NCBI GenBank assembly: GCA_022842305.1
Contig: JALHPY010000006.1
Span: forward strand, 1 to 64,000
Length of the DNA stretch: 64,000 nucleotides
Direction of reading: 5' to 3'
DNA from: Rubrivivax sp.
GTDB lineage: Bacteria > Pseudomonadota > Gammaproteobacteria > Burkholderiales > Burkholderiaceae_C
Both the position numbers and the translations under genes were made by a program. Shown in pieces: positions 1 through 10,923 of this stretch. The notes under the pieces were generated by a model. It had not been told where the DNA came from and did no database searches. It saw only the letters and a program-made list of their open reading frames with translations. The first letter of the stretch is position 1. Each line of letters opens with the position of its first letter.

Positions 1-668
1 GCCTGGCGCAGCCGCGCCAGCGGCCGGCCGGCGGCCCGGTCCAGCAGCTGCGCCGGCTGGTCCGGCCGCGATCGCACATAGCCGCTGGCGCGGATGCCGC
101 GCTCGAACAGCCACAGCTCCAGGTCGAAGCCCTGCGGGTTGAAGCTGCCGTGCGGCTGGCGCAGGCGCAGCGGCAGCTGCCAGCGCTGGCCGGCGCGCAG
201 TTCCTCCGGCGGACCGCCCAGCAGGGCATCGTCGTCGGGGCCGCGGTACCAGCCCAGCGCCAGCCGCGCCGGCACGGTCACCGGCTGGCCGCGCAGGGTG
301 GCCGATTCGGTGGCAAAGACGAAGCGCGTGCCCTGCAGGCCTGCCACGGGCAGTTCGTCCACCACGCCGGTGACCAGCAGGTCCTGACCCTCCAGCGCCG
401 GTGCCAGCGCGTCGCCCAGGCGCAGCGCGGCACGCCCGCTGGTGGCGGCAAAGGCCAGTGCCGCCGCGGCCAATGCGCACACCACCAGCTGGGGCCAGCG
501 GGCCGGCAGTCGCCAGGCCAGCAACAAGCCCAGCAGCCCGGCCGCGGCCAGGCCCAGCAGCGGCGGCGCCGGCCACAGCACCGACTGCTGCAACTGCAGT
601 GCGCTGCCGGCCAGGGCGCCGCCGGCCAGCGCCAGCCAACGCAGCGCCAGCGTGCCCGACCGCTCCAT
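1..668 (-). CDS. comEC: ComEC/Rec2 DNA-uptake channel protein, N-terminal part (cut by window edge)
   Basis: About 222 residues are readable from an ATG at 668 to the window edge, with no stop. The protein opens with three closely spaced hydrophobic segments (roughly residues 8-28, 33-52 and 58-75). A soluble stretch rich in small residues follows and contains NPQGFDLELWLFERGIRASG, the signature region of the ComEC N-terminal (DUF4131) domain. ComEC proteins form the inner-membrane channel that brings single-stranded DNA into the cytoplasm during transformation. The competence and metallo-beta-lactamase-like domains lie outside the window. It is divergent from the RidA-family gene, with 44 nt between the starts. 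Confidence 0.85.
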   Translation of the reverse strand, partial: MERSGTLALRWLALAGGALAGSALQLQQSVLWPAPPLLGLAAAGLLGLLLAWRLPARWPQLVVCALAAAALAFAATSGRAALRLGDALAPALEGQDLLVTGVVDELPVAGLQGTRFVFATESATLRGQPVTVPARLALGWYRGPDDDALLGGPPEELRAGQRWQLPLRLRQPHGSFNPQGFDLELWLFERGIRASGYVRSRPDQPAQLLDRAAGRPLARLRQ

Positions 669-712
669 GGGCGCAGTGTAGGATGCCCCGCCTGTCCGTA
701 TTGGATCGCCCC

Positions 713-1171
713 ATGAGCATCGAGCAACGCCTGCAAGAACTCGGCATCACCCTGCCGCCCCTGGCCATTCCGGCCGCCGCCTACACACCCTTCGTGCGCA
801 CGGGTAACCTGGTCTTCATCTCGGGCCACATCGCCAAGCGCGACGGCAAGCCCTGGGTCGGGCAGCTGGGCCTGAACATGGACACCGCGCAAGGCCAGGC
901 CGCGGCGCGCGCCGTGGCCATAGACCTGATGGGCACGCTGCAGGCGGCTGTGGGCAAGCTGGCGCAGGTCAGGCGCATCGTCAAGGTGATGAGCCTGGTC
1001 AACAGCACCCCCAGCTACACCGAGCAGCACCTGGTGACCAACGGCTGCAGCGAGCTGCTGGGCCAGGTCTTCGGCGCCGAGGTCGGCACGCACGCGCGCA
1101 GTGCCTTCGGCGTGGCGCAGCTGCCGCTGGGCGCCTGCGTCGAGATCGAACTGATCGCCGAAGTCGCATGA
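713..1171 (+). CDS. RidA/YjgF/YER057c/UK114 family protein
   Basis: 152 residues, one small RidA-type domain. Family members deaminate reactive enamine/imine intermediates from PLP enzymes or act in related hydrolytic steps. The sequence fits the subgroup with a longer N-terminal lead (MSIEQRLQELG), followed by FVRTGNLVFISGH and the C-terminal block RSAFGVAQLPLGACVEIELI that carries the family's oligomer-interface residues. The ATG at 713 is chosen because everything upstream in this frame is the antisense of comEC. Its stop overlaps the dsbB start (ATGA, 1168-1171), which indicates translational coupling. The exact substrate cannot be told from sequence. Confidence 0.88.
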   Translation: MSIEQRLQELGITLPPLAIPAAAYTPFVRTGNLVFISGHIAKRDGKPWVGQLGLNMDTAQGQAAARAVAIDLMGTLQAAVGKLAQVRRIVKVMSLVNSTPSYTEQHLVTNGCSELLGQVFGAEVGTHARSAFGVAQLPLGACVEIELIAEVA

Positions 1172-1647
1172 AGCTGACGCCGACGCAGGGCTTTGCCGCG
1201 GCCACCGTGCTGCCGCTGGCCGCCGTGGGCGCGGCGCTGTTCACGCAACACGTGCTCGGCATGCTGCCCTGCGCCTGGTGCGTGCTGCAGCGGGTCATCT
1301 TCCTGGGCATCGCGCTGGCCGCGCTGGCCGGGCTGTTGCTGCGCGGCGCCGCAGTGCGGCGCGTGGCCGCGCTGCTGATGCTGGCCCTGGCCGGCTGCGG
1401 CGTGGCCGCGGCGCTGTGGCAGCACTTCGTGGCCGCCGCCAGCCAGTCGTGCAACCTGACCCTGGCCGACCGCGTGGTCGGCGCCCTGGGCCTGGACGCT
1501 CTGCTGCCCCAGGTGTTTGCCGCCTATGCCAGCTGCGCCGACGCCGCGGCCACGCTGCTGGGCGTGTCCTACGAGTTCTACAGCCTGACGCTGTTCTGCC
1601 TGCTGGGCATCACCGCCGTCTGGCTGATGAAGCGTCCGGTCGATTGA
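1168..1647 (+). CDS. dsbB: Disulfide bond formation protein B (DsbB)
   Basis: 159 residues with four hydrophobic helices, the normal size for the family. DsbB is the inner-membrane quinone reductase that re-oxidises periplasmic DsbA. Both essential cysteine pairs are present: C35 and C38 in PCAWC in the first periplasmic loop, and C95 and C123 in the second. Arg42, just after the CxxC (CVLQR), matches the conserved quinone-site arginine. The gene overlaps the RidA-type gene by 4 nt, and no DsbA is in the window. Confidence 0.95.
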   Translation: MKLTPTQGFAAATVLPLAAVGAALFTQHVLGMLPCAWCVLQRVIFLGIALAALAGLLLRGAAVRRVAALLMLALAGCGVAAALWQHFVAAASQSCNLTLADRVVGALGLDALLPQVFAAYASCADAAATLLGVSYEFYSLTLFCLLGITAVWLMKRPVD

Positions 1648-1700
1648 CGTGAAAAGGGCCGCGGCAAGCGCCCCTTCGAGATGCGCGCCGAGGCGCGCGA

Positions 1701-2495
1701 TCAGGCTTGAACCGGCTTGCGGCGACGCGTGGCCACGCCCGCGGCGGCGAAGGCCAGCATGGCCAGCGACAGGCTCGCCGGTTCCGGCACGCGGTGGCGC
1801 CAAAACACCTGGTCCTGCTTACCACCGGCGAGCGATTCCAGAACATACAGGTCGACGGTCACCGCGCTGAGCTTCGAATTGTTCAGCAGCTGATTGGCTG
1901 TGGCGTAGACACCGGTAAGGTCACCGGTCGAAGTCCACTTGAACAGACCGTCGCCAAGGGAAAGTGCCGCGAGGTCAGTCTCGTACTTGATTTCCCACAC
2001 TGCCAACTGAACGGCGGCAGAAAGTGTCGCCCTAGCCGCCTCCGTTGATGCCGTGTCGAACGGGTTCCCGCCGCCCGTCGCGTAGACGTGGCTGAACAGC
2101 TTGGCCAACCGATTGGAGCGGACATCCCCATCCGGCGTGAAGTAGCTCGAAGCCGGGGTGATCACGTCGTAGTTGTAGTTCGAGCCAGGAGAGAAGTACT
2201 CACCGAGCTGCACACAGTACGTGTCGATGTTGAAGGTCCCCGTCGGCAGGCTGGCCAGACCGGCGTTCGACAAGGTTCCCGTGAACCCGCCAGCGCCACC
2301 GTTGTAGGTTCCGCCAACCGTAAGAGGGGCGAAGGCCGGGTAGGTGACCGACACACCGACTGCCTGGTTGCCACCCGTAGTCGAGTTAGCGTCGAATTTG
2401 TAGCCGGCCAGGTTCATGACGGCAGCCTGCGCCCCAAAGGCGCTGGCAACAAGCGCAGCGGCAGCGCAAAGGCGGAGGAACTGGTTCGGCTTCAT
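1701..2495 (-). CDS. PEP-CTERM sorted exported protein with thioester-domain-like Cys and Gln motifs
   Basis: 264 residues counted from the ATG at 2495; an in-frame start at 2549 would only add residues before the signal peptide. Residues 1-25 are a signal peptide ending AFGAQA. The C-terminus is a textbook PEP-CTERM signal: VPEP at 236-239, a hydrophobic helix, then RRRK. Such proteins are processed by an exosortase and sent to the cell surface or exopolysaccharide matrix. The middle is Gly/Ser/Thr-rich and holds Cys94 (TYCVQLGEY) and Gln163 in AAVQLAVWEI. These match the Cys and the (hydrophobic)-Q-x-x-(hydrophobic)-W motifs that form the internal thioester in TED surface domains. That functional reading is inference. 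No exosortase gene is in the window. Confidence 0.88.
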   Translation of the reverse strand: MKPNQFLRLCAAAALVASAFGAQAAVMNLAGYKFDANSTTGGNQAVGVSVTYPAFAPLTVGGTYNGGAGGFTGTLSNAGLASLPTGTFNIDTYCVQLGEYFSPGSNYNYDVITPASSYFTPDGDVRSNRLAKLFSHVYATGGGNPFDTASTEAARATLSAAVQLAVWEIKYETDLAALSLGDGLFKWTSTGDLTGVYATANQLLNNSKLSAVTVDLYVLESLAGGKQDQVFWRHRVPEPASLSLAMLAFAAAGVATRRRKPVQA

Positions 2496-2529
2496 GGTGA
2501 TGGGCTTCGGGTTGAGTGCCGCGGAAGGC

Positions 2530-2553
2530 ACGTTTGATCTAGTGACCAAACGT
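2530..2553. promoter_or_regulatory. Inverted repeat upstream of the PEP-CTERM gene (possible operator)
   Basis: ACGTTTG (2530-2536) and CAAACGT (2547-2553) form a perfect 7-bp inverted repeat with a 10-nt centre, 35 nt upstream of the PEP-CTERM start codon. The surrounding stretch is AT-richer than the rest of the region. A role as a regulator site or 5' leader hairpin is inferred from position only. Confidence 0.4.
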
Positions 2554-2686
2554 TACCAACCAAGGGCCCCGAGGTCATCCCGCAGCCACGGGGGACACGC
2601 CGCCGATGCGGGCGTGGCCGGTGACCGAATGCACGGGAAGCGGACTTGCACGTGTCCAGCCACCCCCCCCTGAAAGCGGGGTCGGG

Positions 2687-3738
<1,052 letters not shown>

Positions 3739-3742
<4 letters not shown>

Positions 3743-5580
3743 TGGATCCTCTCCCGGCGCGGCTGGACGGCCAGTGCATGCACCTGACGCGTGATGGTCT
3801 TGACGATGAAGCGCGCGGTGATGGGCGTGCCGTCGAAGTGCAGCACCGGCAGCAGTTGCAGCGGGTCGATCGCTAGCTCGTTGACGAGCATGCTGCGCAT
3901 CTGCGCGTCGCGGTTCTGCTCGACCACGAACACCGGGTCGTGCGCGGCGATGAACTCGGCCACGCTAGGCGCAAAGGGGAAGGCGCGCAGCCGCATGGCG
4001 TCGATGTGGATGCCGTCTTCGGCCAGCAGGGCCAGCGCCTCGTCCATGGCCGGCGTGGTGGAGCCGAAGTACAGCACGCCCAGCCGCGTCTTGCGCGCCG
4101 CGGCGCGCAGCACCGGCTGCGGCGCCAGCAGCGCCGCGGTCGCAAACTTCTTCTGCAGCCGCTGCACGTTGTACAGGTAGTCGGGCCCGGCCTCGGAGTA
4201 GCGCGCGTAGGGGTCGCGCGTGGTACCGCGCGTGAAGTAGGCGCCCTTGCTCGCGTGCGTGCCGGGCAGCGTGCGCCAGGGAATGCCGTCGCCGTCCACG
4301 TCCTTGTAGCGGCCGAAGTCGCGCCCGGCTTCCAGTTCTTCGGCGCTCATCAGCTTGCCGCGGTCATAGGTGCGCGCGTCGTCCCAGTGGAAGGGTTCGC
4401 ACAGGTGCTGGTTCATGCCGATGTCCAGATCGGTCATCACGAACACCGGGGTCTGCAGCCGGTCGGCCAGGTCCAGCGCCGTGGCCGCGAACTCGAAGCA
4501 CTCGGTCGGGTCGCGCGGCAGCAGCATCACGTGCTTGGTGTCGCCGTGCGAGGCGTAGGCCGTGCTCATCAGGTCGGCCTGCTGCGTGCGCGTGGGCATG
4601 CCGGTGGACGGCCCGCCGCGCTGCACGTTGATGATGGTCACCGGGATCTCGGCGAAGTAGGCCAGGCCGATGAATTCGGTCATCAGCGACACGCCGGGGC
4701 CCGAGGTGGCAGTGAAGGCGCGCGCGCCGTTCCAGCCCGCGCCCACCACCATGCCGATGGAGGCGATCTCGTCCTCGGCCTGCACGATGGCGTAGCGCGC
4801 GGCGCCGGTGTCGGGGTCGTGGCGCAGCTTCTTGCAGTGGGCCTGGAAGTTCTCGGCCACCGATGAGCTGGGCGTGATGGGGTACCAGGCGCAGACCGTG
4901 GCGCCGCCGTACACGCAGCCCAGGGCCGCGGCGTTATTGCCGTCGACGAAGATGCGCGCGCCCACGGCGTCGGCGCGGCGCACGCGCAGGCCGATCGGCG
5001 GCTGCAGATGTTCACGGGCGAAGCTGCGGCCGGCCTGCAGCGCGCGCACGTTGGATTCGAGCAGCCGTTCCTTGCCCTTGTACTGCTCGGTGAAAAGGCC
5101 TTCGATGACGGTGGCGTCCACCTCCATCAGCACCGACAGCGCGCCCAGCACCATGATGTTCTTGAACAGCGTGCGCTGGCGCGGGTCTTCGTAGGTGGCG
5201 TTGCAGATGGCCGTGACCGGCATGGCGATGACGTTGACGTCGCGCCGGAAGGCCTCGGGCGGCAGCGCGCGCGTGCTGTCGTAGAACAGGTAGCCGCCGG
5301 GCTCGACCTCGGCCACGTCCTGCTCCCAGGTCTGCGGGTTCATGGCCACCATCATGTCGATGCCGCCGCGCCGGCCCAGCCAGCCGCGCTCGGACACGCG
5401 CACCTCGTACCAGGTGGGCAAGCCCTGGATGTTGCTGGGGAAGATGTTGCGCGGGCTCACCGGCACGCCCATGCGCAGGATGGCCTTGGCAAACAACTCG
5501 TTGGCCGAGGCCGAACCCGAGCCGTTGACGTTGGCGAACTTGACGACGAAGTCGTTCACCGCCTCGATGCGCTGCGTCAT
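3739..5580 (-). CDS. korA: 2-oxoacid:acceptor oxidoreductase, fused gamma-alpha subunit, KorA type
   Basis: 613 residues. The N-terminal ~185 residues are the gamma (CoA-handling) domain, with NGSGSASANELFAKA and GRRGGIDMMVAMNP. The rest is the alpha pyrimidine-binding domain, beginning around GNNAAALGCVYGG with YPITPSSSVAE, then GPGVSLMTEF and RGGPSTGMPTRTQQ. The gamma-alpha fusion is typical of KorA and of aerobic/facultative proteobacterial versions. The ATG at 5580 sits in an ATGA overlap with the upstream flavoprotein gene, so the three genes are translationally coupled. The substrate is probably 2-oxoglutarate, by family resemblance. Confidence 0.88.
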
Positions 5581-7418
5581 GCGGGGGCTCCCACGAGTGG
5601 CTTGCGGTGGGTGGAATCGCGGCAGGCGGGTCCGGCCTTGGTGGGATTGAACAGGAACTTCTGCATGTCCCAGGCACCGGTGGGGCAGCGCTCGGCGCAC
5701 AGGCCGCAATGCAGGCAGACGTCCTCGTCCTTGACCATCACGCGCAGGGTCTTGAGCGGCGGGCTCACGTACAGATCCTGCTCGACGTTGGTCGCCGGGG
5801 CCTTGAGGCGCTGGCGCAGCTCGGCCTCTTCGCCGTCGGCGGTGAAGCTGATGCAGTCCATGGGGCAGATGTCGACGCAGGCGTCGCACTCGATGCACAG
5901 CTTGGCGCCGAACACCGTCTGCACGTCGCAGTTCAGGCAGCGCTGCGCTTCCTTGAAGGCGGTGGCCAGGTCGAAGCCCAGTTCGACCTCGACCTTGATG
6001 CTGGCCAGCGCCTTCTCGGCCGCGGCCCAGGGCACCTTGTGGCGCAGCACCTCGCTCACGGCGTTGTCGTAGCTCCACTCGTGGATGCCCATCTTCTGCG
6101 ACAGCAGGTTGACGTGCGGCGGCGGGCGCTGGCGCACGTCTTCGCCGTGCACGAAGCGGTCCATCGACACAGCCGCCTCATGGCCGTGGGCCACCGCGGT
6201 GATGATGTTCTTGGGGCCGAAGGCCGCATCGCCGCCGAAGAACACGCGCGGCAGGCTGGTCTGCAAAGTGTCTGCATCCAGCACCGGCATGCCGTGCGCG
6301 TCGAAGGCGATGCCGCAGTCGCGCTCGATCCAGGGGAAGGCGTTCTCCTGCCCCACCGCCACCAGCACCTCGTCGCAGGCGATCAACACATCCGGCTCAC
6401 CGGTAGGCAGCAGGCGGCGCCGGCCGGCGGCGTCGATCTCGGAACGCACCACCTGGAAGCGCATGCCGGTGAGCCGCCCGGCATCGTCATGCACAAAGGC
6501 CAGCGGCACGCGACAGTTGATGATGGGGATGCCCTCGTGCTGCGCGTCTTCCTTCTCCCAGGGCGAGGCCTTCATCTCGTCGAAGCCGCTGCGCACCACC
6601 ACCTTCACGCTGTCGGCGCCCAGGCGGCGCGCCGAGCGGCAGCAGTCCATGGCCGTGTTGCCGCCGCCCAGCACGATGACGCGCTTGCCGACGCGACTGA
6701 CGTGGCCGAAGGACACCGAGGCCAGCCAGTCGATGCCGATGTGGATGTGCGCCGCCGCATCAATCCGGCCGGGCAGATCCAGGTCGCGCCCGCGCGGGGC
6801 GCCGCAGCCCACGAACACGGCATCCCAGTCCTGCGCCAGCAGCGCGCGCATGGATTCGATGCGTTCGCCGCCGCGGAAATCGACGCCCAGGTTGAGGATG
6901 TAGCCGACTTCCTCGTCGATCACGTGCTCGGGCAGGCGAAAGCGCGGGATCTGCGTGCGGATGAAGCCGCCGGCCTTGCGCTCGCCGTCGAACACCGTCA
7001 CCGCATAGCCCTGCGTGGCCAGGTCGCGCGCCACCGTCAGGCTGGCCGGGCCGCCGCCGATGCACGCGATCTTCTTGCCGTTGCGCGGCAGCGGCCGCGG
7101 GATGCGGGCGCGCACCTCGTCGCCCTTGAAGTCGGCCGCCACGCGCTTGAGCCGGCAGATGGCCACCGGCTCGGGGCTGGACAGGTTCTTCTCTTCCACA
7201 CGCCCGCGCCGGCAGGCCGGTTCGCAGGGCCGGTCGCAGGTGCGGCCCAGCACGCCCGGGAACACGTTGCTGGCCCAGTTGACCATGTAGGCGTCGTCGA
7301 AACGACCCTGGGCAATGAGCCGGATGTATTCCGGAACCGGGGTGTGGGCCGGGCAGGCCCACTGGCAATCGACGACCTTGTGGAAATAGGCCGGATCGTC
7401 CGTGTCGGTGGCTCGCAA
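5577..7418 (-). CDS. FAD/Fe-S NAD(P)H oxidoreductase subunit partnered with KorAB (KorC-like)
   Basis: 613 residues, built like the glutamate synthase small subunit with an added ferredoxin tail. The N-terminal cysteine-rich domain (CQWACPAHTP, TCDRPCEPACRRG) carries Fe-S clusters. An FAD Rossmann motif (CIGGGPASL) and an NAD(P) motif (VLGGGNTAMDCCRSARRLG) follow. Two C-terminal 4Fe-4S motifs (CIECDACVDICPMDC and CLHCGLCAERCP) close the protein. It would pass electrons between KorAB and NAD(P). The start codon is TTG at 7418, preceded by GGAG with 7-nt spacing; no upstream or nearby ATG preserves the N-terminal cluster motif. This gene order and size match the three-subunit 2-oxoglutarate:NADP+ oxidoreductase known from Azoarcus evansii. 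Confidence 0.85.
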   Translation of the reverse strand: MRATDTDDPAYFHKVVDCQWACPAHTPVPEYIRLIAQGRFDDAYMVNWASNVFPGVLGRTCDRPCEPACRRGRVEEKNLSSPEPVAICRLKRVAADFKGDEVRARIPRPLPRNGKKIACIGGGPASLTVARDLATQGYAVTVFDGERKAGGFIRTQIPRFRLPEHVIDEEVGYILNLGVDFRGGERIESMRALLAQDWDAVFVGCGAPRGRDLDLPGRIDAAAHIHIGIDWLASVSFGHVSRVGKRVIVLGGGNTAMDCCRSARRLGADSVKVVVRSGFDEMKASPWEKEDAQHEGIPIINCRVPLAFVHDDAGRLTGMRFQVVRSEIDAAGRRRLLPTGEPDVLIACDEVLVAVGQENAFPWIERDCGIAFDAHGMPVLDADTLQTSLPRVFFGGDAAFGPKNIITAVAHGHEAAVSMDRFVHGEDVRQRPPPHVNLLSQKMGIHEWSYDNAVSEVLRHKVPWAAAEKALASIKVEVELGFDLATAFKEAQRCLNCDVQTVFGAKLCIECDACVDICPMDCISFTADGEEAELRQRLKAPATNVEQDLYVSPPLKTLRVMVKDEDVCLHCGLCAERCPTGAWDMQKFLFNPTKAGPACRDSTHRKPLVGAPA

Positions 7419-7537
7419 GTGTCGTCTCCTGCTGGCGCGCGCCGGTACGAACCGTGGCCGGCGGGGCCTGTCGTTGTGCGCGGCAGTCTAATCCCCGGTG
7501 TGGAAAGGCCCTGCGCAACCGCAGCCTGCGGGTCGGA

Positions 7538-9850
7538 TCAGGCGGCCCGCACGCGCGTCGCCTTCCAGCCCAGCGCCCGGCCCTTGCGTGCGCGCTTGCC
7601 CTGGGGGATGGCCAGCCCGGCCGGCCCGAGCGCATCTTCCTTGGCCTTGCCGCTGCGGCCCGTGCCTTCCAGCAGCAGGCGCTCGCCGATGGGGGCCACG
7701 GCGATCAGCGGTGACTGCGCATCCACGTCCATCAGCGTCAGGCCCTTGCCGCCGCCCGGCTGCAGCTTCAGCTCGCCCAGCGCAAACACCAGCAGTCGCC
7801 CGTCCTGGGCCAGACAGGCCACCTGGGTGTGGGCAGTGGCCACCACCGCGGGCGGCAGCAGGCGCTCGTCGTCGTCCAGCGTCAGGAAGGCCTTGCCGCC
7901 GCGGTTGCGACCCACCAGATCGCTGGCGCGCGCCAGCAGGCCGTAGCCGCCGCTGTTGGCCAGCAGCAGCACCTGATCGGCCGCGCCTGCGTGGTAGTGC
8001 GCGATCTGGGTACCCGATTCCAGGTCGATGAGCGAAGTGATGGGCACGCCGTCACCGCGCCCGCCCGGCAACAGGCTGGCGGCCACGCTGTAGACACGGC
8101 CCCGGCCGCCGAAGGCCAGCAGCGTGTCCACCGAGCGGCAGGCAAATCGGGCGTAGAGCGCGTCGCCCGGCTTGAAGGCCAGCGTGCCGGTCTCGACCTC
8201 GTGGCCCTTGAGCGCGCGCACCCAACCCTTGGCGCTGACGACCACGGTCACCGGCTCGTCGACCACGCGGATCTCGAGCACGGTCTTCTTCTCTTCCTGC
8301 ACCAGGGTGCGGCGATCGTCGCCATGCGCCTTGGCGTCGGCCTCGATCTCGCGGATGACGGTGCGCCGCAGCGCCGTCGGGCTGGCCAGGATCTCGTCCA
8401 GCTTGCCCTGCTGATCGCGCAGTTCCTTCAGTTCCTGCTCGATGCGGATGGCTTCCAGCCGCGCCAGCTGGCGCAGGCGGATTTCCAGGATGTCCTCGGC
8501 CTGGCGCTCGCTGAGCTTGAAGCGCTCGATCAGCGCCGCCTTGGGCTCGTCGGCGTTGCGGATGATGCGGATCACCTCGTCGATGTTCAGCAGCACCAGT
8601 TGCCGGCCTTCGAGCACGTGGATGCGGTCCAGCACCTTGCGCAGACGGTGCTGCGTGCGCCGCTGCACCGTGGACAGGCGGAAGCTGATCCATTCCTGCA
8701 GGATGACGCGCAGGCCCTTGCCCACCGGGCGGCCGTCCAGCCCGACCATGGTCAGGTTCATAGGCACGCTGCTTTCCAGGCTGGTGTGCGCCAGCAGCGT
8801 GGTGATCAGTTCCTGCTGCCCGACGGTGCGGCTGCGCGGCTCGAACACCAGGCGCACCGCGGCGTCCTTGCTGCTTTCGTCGCGCACCGTGTCCAGCACC
8901 GCCAGCACGGTCTGCTTGAGTTGCACCTGCTCGGCCCCCAGCGCCTTCTTGCCGGCCTTGACCTTGGGGTTGGTCAGCTCCTCGATCTCTTCCAGCACCT
9001 TCTGCGAACTGGTGCCCTGCGGCAGTTCGGTCACCACCAGCTGCCACTGGCCGCGCGCCAGGTCTTCGATGATCCAGCGTGCGCGCAGCTTCAGGCTGCC
9101 GCGGCCCGTGCGGTAGGCCTCGCGGATGTCGGCCGCGGGGCTGATGATCTGGCCGCCGCCGGGGAAGTCGGGCGCGGGCAGCAGGGTGTACAGATCGTCG
9201 TCGCTCAGCTGCTCGTTCTTCAGCAGCGCCACCGCGGCCGCGGCCACCTCGCGCAGGTTGTGGCTGGGCACTTCGGTGGCCAGGCCCACGGCGATGCCGC
9301 TGGCGCCGTTGAGCAGCACGAAGGGCAGGCGCGCCGGCAGCTGGCGCGGCTCTTCGGTGCTGCCGTCGTAGTTGGGCTGGAAGTCGACCGTTCCCTCGTC
9401 GATCTCGTCCAGCAGCAGCCGCGCGATCGGCGCCAGGCGTGCCTCGGTGTAGCGCATGGCCGCGGCGCCGTCACCGTCGCGGCTGCCGAAGTTGCCCTGG
9501 CCATCGATCAGCGGGTAGCGCTGGGCGAAGTTCTGCGCCATGCGCACCAGCGCGTCGTAGGCGGCGGTGTCGCCGTGCGGGTGGTAGCGGCCCAGCACGT
9601 CACCCACCACGCGCGCGCTCTTCACCGGCTTGGGCGCGCCCGCCGTGCCCGTGCCCGAATACGCCAGGCCCATGCGGAACATCGAGTACAGGATGCGCCG
9701 CTGCACCGGCTTGTTGCCGTCGCACACATCGGGCAGCGCGCGGCCCTTGACGACGGACAGCGCGTATTCGAGGTAGGCGCGCTGGGCGTAGTCGGCCAGC
9801 GAAAGGGTTTCTGCGGGGTCGGCGGGCGGGGGGTCGAAGAGATCGGGCAT
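7538..9850 (-). CDS. parC: DNA topoisomerase IV subunit A (ParC)
   Basis: 770 residues. The enzyme decatenates replicated chromosomes together with ParE. The breakage-reunion domain has catalytic Tyr134 in [10 protein letters not shown], and the quinolone-pocket helix reads [14 protein letters not shown]. There Thr95 and Asp99 occupy the positions of E. coli Ser80 and Glu84. A coiled-coil region follows ([21 protein letters not shown]), then the C-terminal beta-pinwheel. The ATG at 9850 is chosen because the 23 extra residues of the open frame are unlike the family. parE lies 4 kb away on the same strand, separated by four unrelated genes. Confidence 0.96.
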   Translation of the reverse strand: MPDLFDPPPADPAETLSLADYAQRAYLEYALSVVKGRALPDVCDGNKPVQRRILYSMFRMGLAYSGTGTAGAPKPVKSARVVGDVLGRYHPHGDTAAYDALVRMAQNFAQRYPLIDGQGNFGSRDGDGAAAMRYTEARLAPIARLLLDEIDEGTVDFQPNYDGSTEEPRQLPARLPFVLLNGASGIAVGLATEVPSHNLREVAAAAVALLKNEQLSDDDLYTLLPAPDFPGGGQIISPAADIREAYRTGRGSLKLRARWIIEDLARGQWQLVVTELPQGTSSQKVLEEIEELTNPKVKAGKKALGAEQVQLKQTVLAVLDTVRDESSKDAAVRLVFEPRSRTVGQQELITTLLAHTSLESSVPMNLTMVGLDGRPVGKGLRVILQEWISFRLSTVQRRTQHRLRKVLDRIHVLEGRQLVLLNIDEVIRIIRNADEPKAALIERFKLSERQAEDILEIRLRQLARLEAIRIEQELKELRDQQGKLDEILASPTALRRTVIREIEADAKAHGDDRRTLVQEEKKTVLEIRVVDEPVTVVVSAKGWVRALKGHEVETGTLAFKPGDALYARFACRSVDTLLAFGGRGRVYSVAASLLPGGRGDGVPITSLIDLESGTQIAHYHAGAADQVLLLANSGGYGLLARASDLVGRNRGGKAFLTLDDDERLLPPAVVATAHTQVACLAQDGRLLVFALGELKLQPGGGKGLTLMDVDAQSPLIAVAPIGERLLLEGTGRSGKAKEDALGPAGLAIPQGKRARKGRALGWKATRVRAA

Positions 9851-9991
9851 CGCGGGGGGCGAATCTTTCAAAGGCGCGCGATTCTGCCTCAGGGCAGCGG
9901 CGCAGCGCAGCGCGTACAACCGGCGACTAAGCGGCCCGACGCAGACAACAGCAGCGTCGCGGCAACCCCTGCCGCAGCAGGCTGCGCCAGG

Positions 9992-10846
9992 CTACTTCTT
10001 CACCAGCTCCACGCGCCGGTTCTTGGCGCGGCCTTCTTCGCTGCGGTTGTCGGCAATCGGCCGCTCGGCGCCGAAGCCGGCGGCGCTCAGGCGCGCGGCC
10101 GGGATGCCGCCCGCCACCACCGCAGCCATCACCGCCTTCGCGCGGTTCTCGCTCAGCGTCTTGTTCGCCGCCGCGTTGCCCACGTTGTCGGTGTGGCCCT
10201 CGATGCCCACCTTCAGCTGGCCTGCGGACTTGAGCAGCGCCACGATCTCGCGCACCGTGGCCTGCCCGTCGGGCTTGAGCTCGGCCTTGTTGGTGTCGAA
10301 GTTGATGTACAGGGCGATGAAGCCGTTCTGGTTGAGCTCATTCAGCATCTGCTGGGCGCTCACTACCTGCTGCATCGCGGCCACCTCGACGATCTCGAGC
10401 CTGTAGCTCTGCGTCGGCGCGCCGAAGATGTCCGGCAGCACGCGCACCCACACCTCCTTGCCCCCGGCCTTGGCGCGCAGCGTGGTCTCACCGCTGTCGC
10501 TGTCGCGCGGCAGGCGCTCGTACAGCACTTCGCCGCCGATGGCCTTGATCGCGTTCTGGTAGTTGCGGATCAGCTGCAGCGCGCTGGGCTGCCTGCCGGC
10601 GTCGTTGTGGAAGTACTGGATGCGCGTGGTGTCGCCTTCCACGCGCTGCTTCTTCGCCGCGCGCTGGCCCGGCACGCTGACCAGGAACTCGACCGCGTTG
10701 AAGGCGGCTTCGTACTCGGTGATGTGCGACAGGGGGTAGCGCGTGAGCATCGGGTGGTCACGCCCGTTGGGCACGTCGTCCTGCGCGAAGACGGTGCCGC
10801 ACAGCAGCAGGGCGATCAGGGGCAGCAGCCGGCGAAGAAGGGGCAT
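9992..10846 (-). CDS. OmpA-family outer-membrane/peptidoglycan-binding protein
   Basis: 284 residues. A signal peptide (residues 1-22, ending GTVFA) precedes an N-terminal region of unassigned fold (DHPMLTRYPLSHI). The C-terminal ~110 residues are an OmpA-like domain with FDTNKAEL, EGHTDNVG and LSENRAKAV, the residues that bind diaminopimelate in peptidoglycan. The ATG at 10846 has a good ribosome site (AGGAG, 7 nt upstream). It probably links the outer membrane to the wall. It is divergent from the SGNH esterase gene across 77 nt. The N-terminal part resembles the DUF4892-type lead seen in some OmpA-like proteins, though I am not certain of that. Confidence 0.88.
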   Translation of the reverse strand: MPLLRRLLPLIALLLCGTVFAQDDVPNGRDHPMLTRYPLSHITEYEAAFNAVEFLVSVPGQRAAKKQRVEGDTTRIQYFHNDAGRQPSALQLIRNYQNAIKAIGGEVLYERLPRDSDSGETTLRAKAGGKEVWVRVLPDIFGAPTQSYRLEIVEVAAMQQVVSAQQMLNELNQNGFIALYINFDTNKAELKPDGQATVREIVALLKSAGQLKVGIEGHTDNVGNAAANKTLSENRAKAVMAAVVAGGIPAARLSAAGFGAERPIADNRSEEGRAKNRRVELVKK

Positions 10847-10923
10847 GGGTGTCTCCTCGGTGATTGACCAGGATTGTGGCGGCGCGCCGGGCCGCGGGGC
10901 CGGCGCCGCAACACAATCGGGCG

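Noticed and set aside
1648..1700. A hairpin between dsbB and the PEP-CTERM gene as a terminator
   Set aside because: The GC-rich stretch pairs in several weak ways and no T run follows either strand.
7829..10867. A very long open frame (1012 codons) on the + strand opposite parC and the OmpA-like gene
   Set aside because: The translation is His/Gln/Arg/Ala-rich without any domain. It is the antisense of a real gene in GC-rich DNA.
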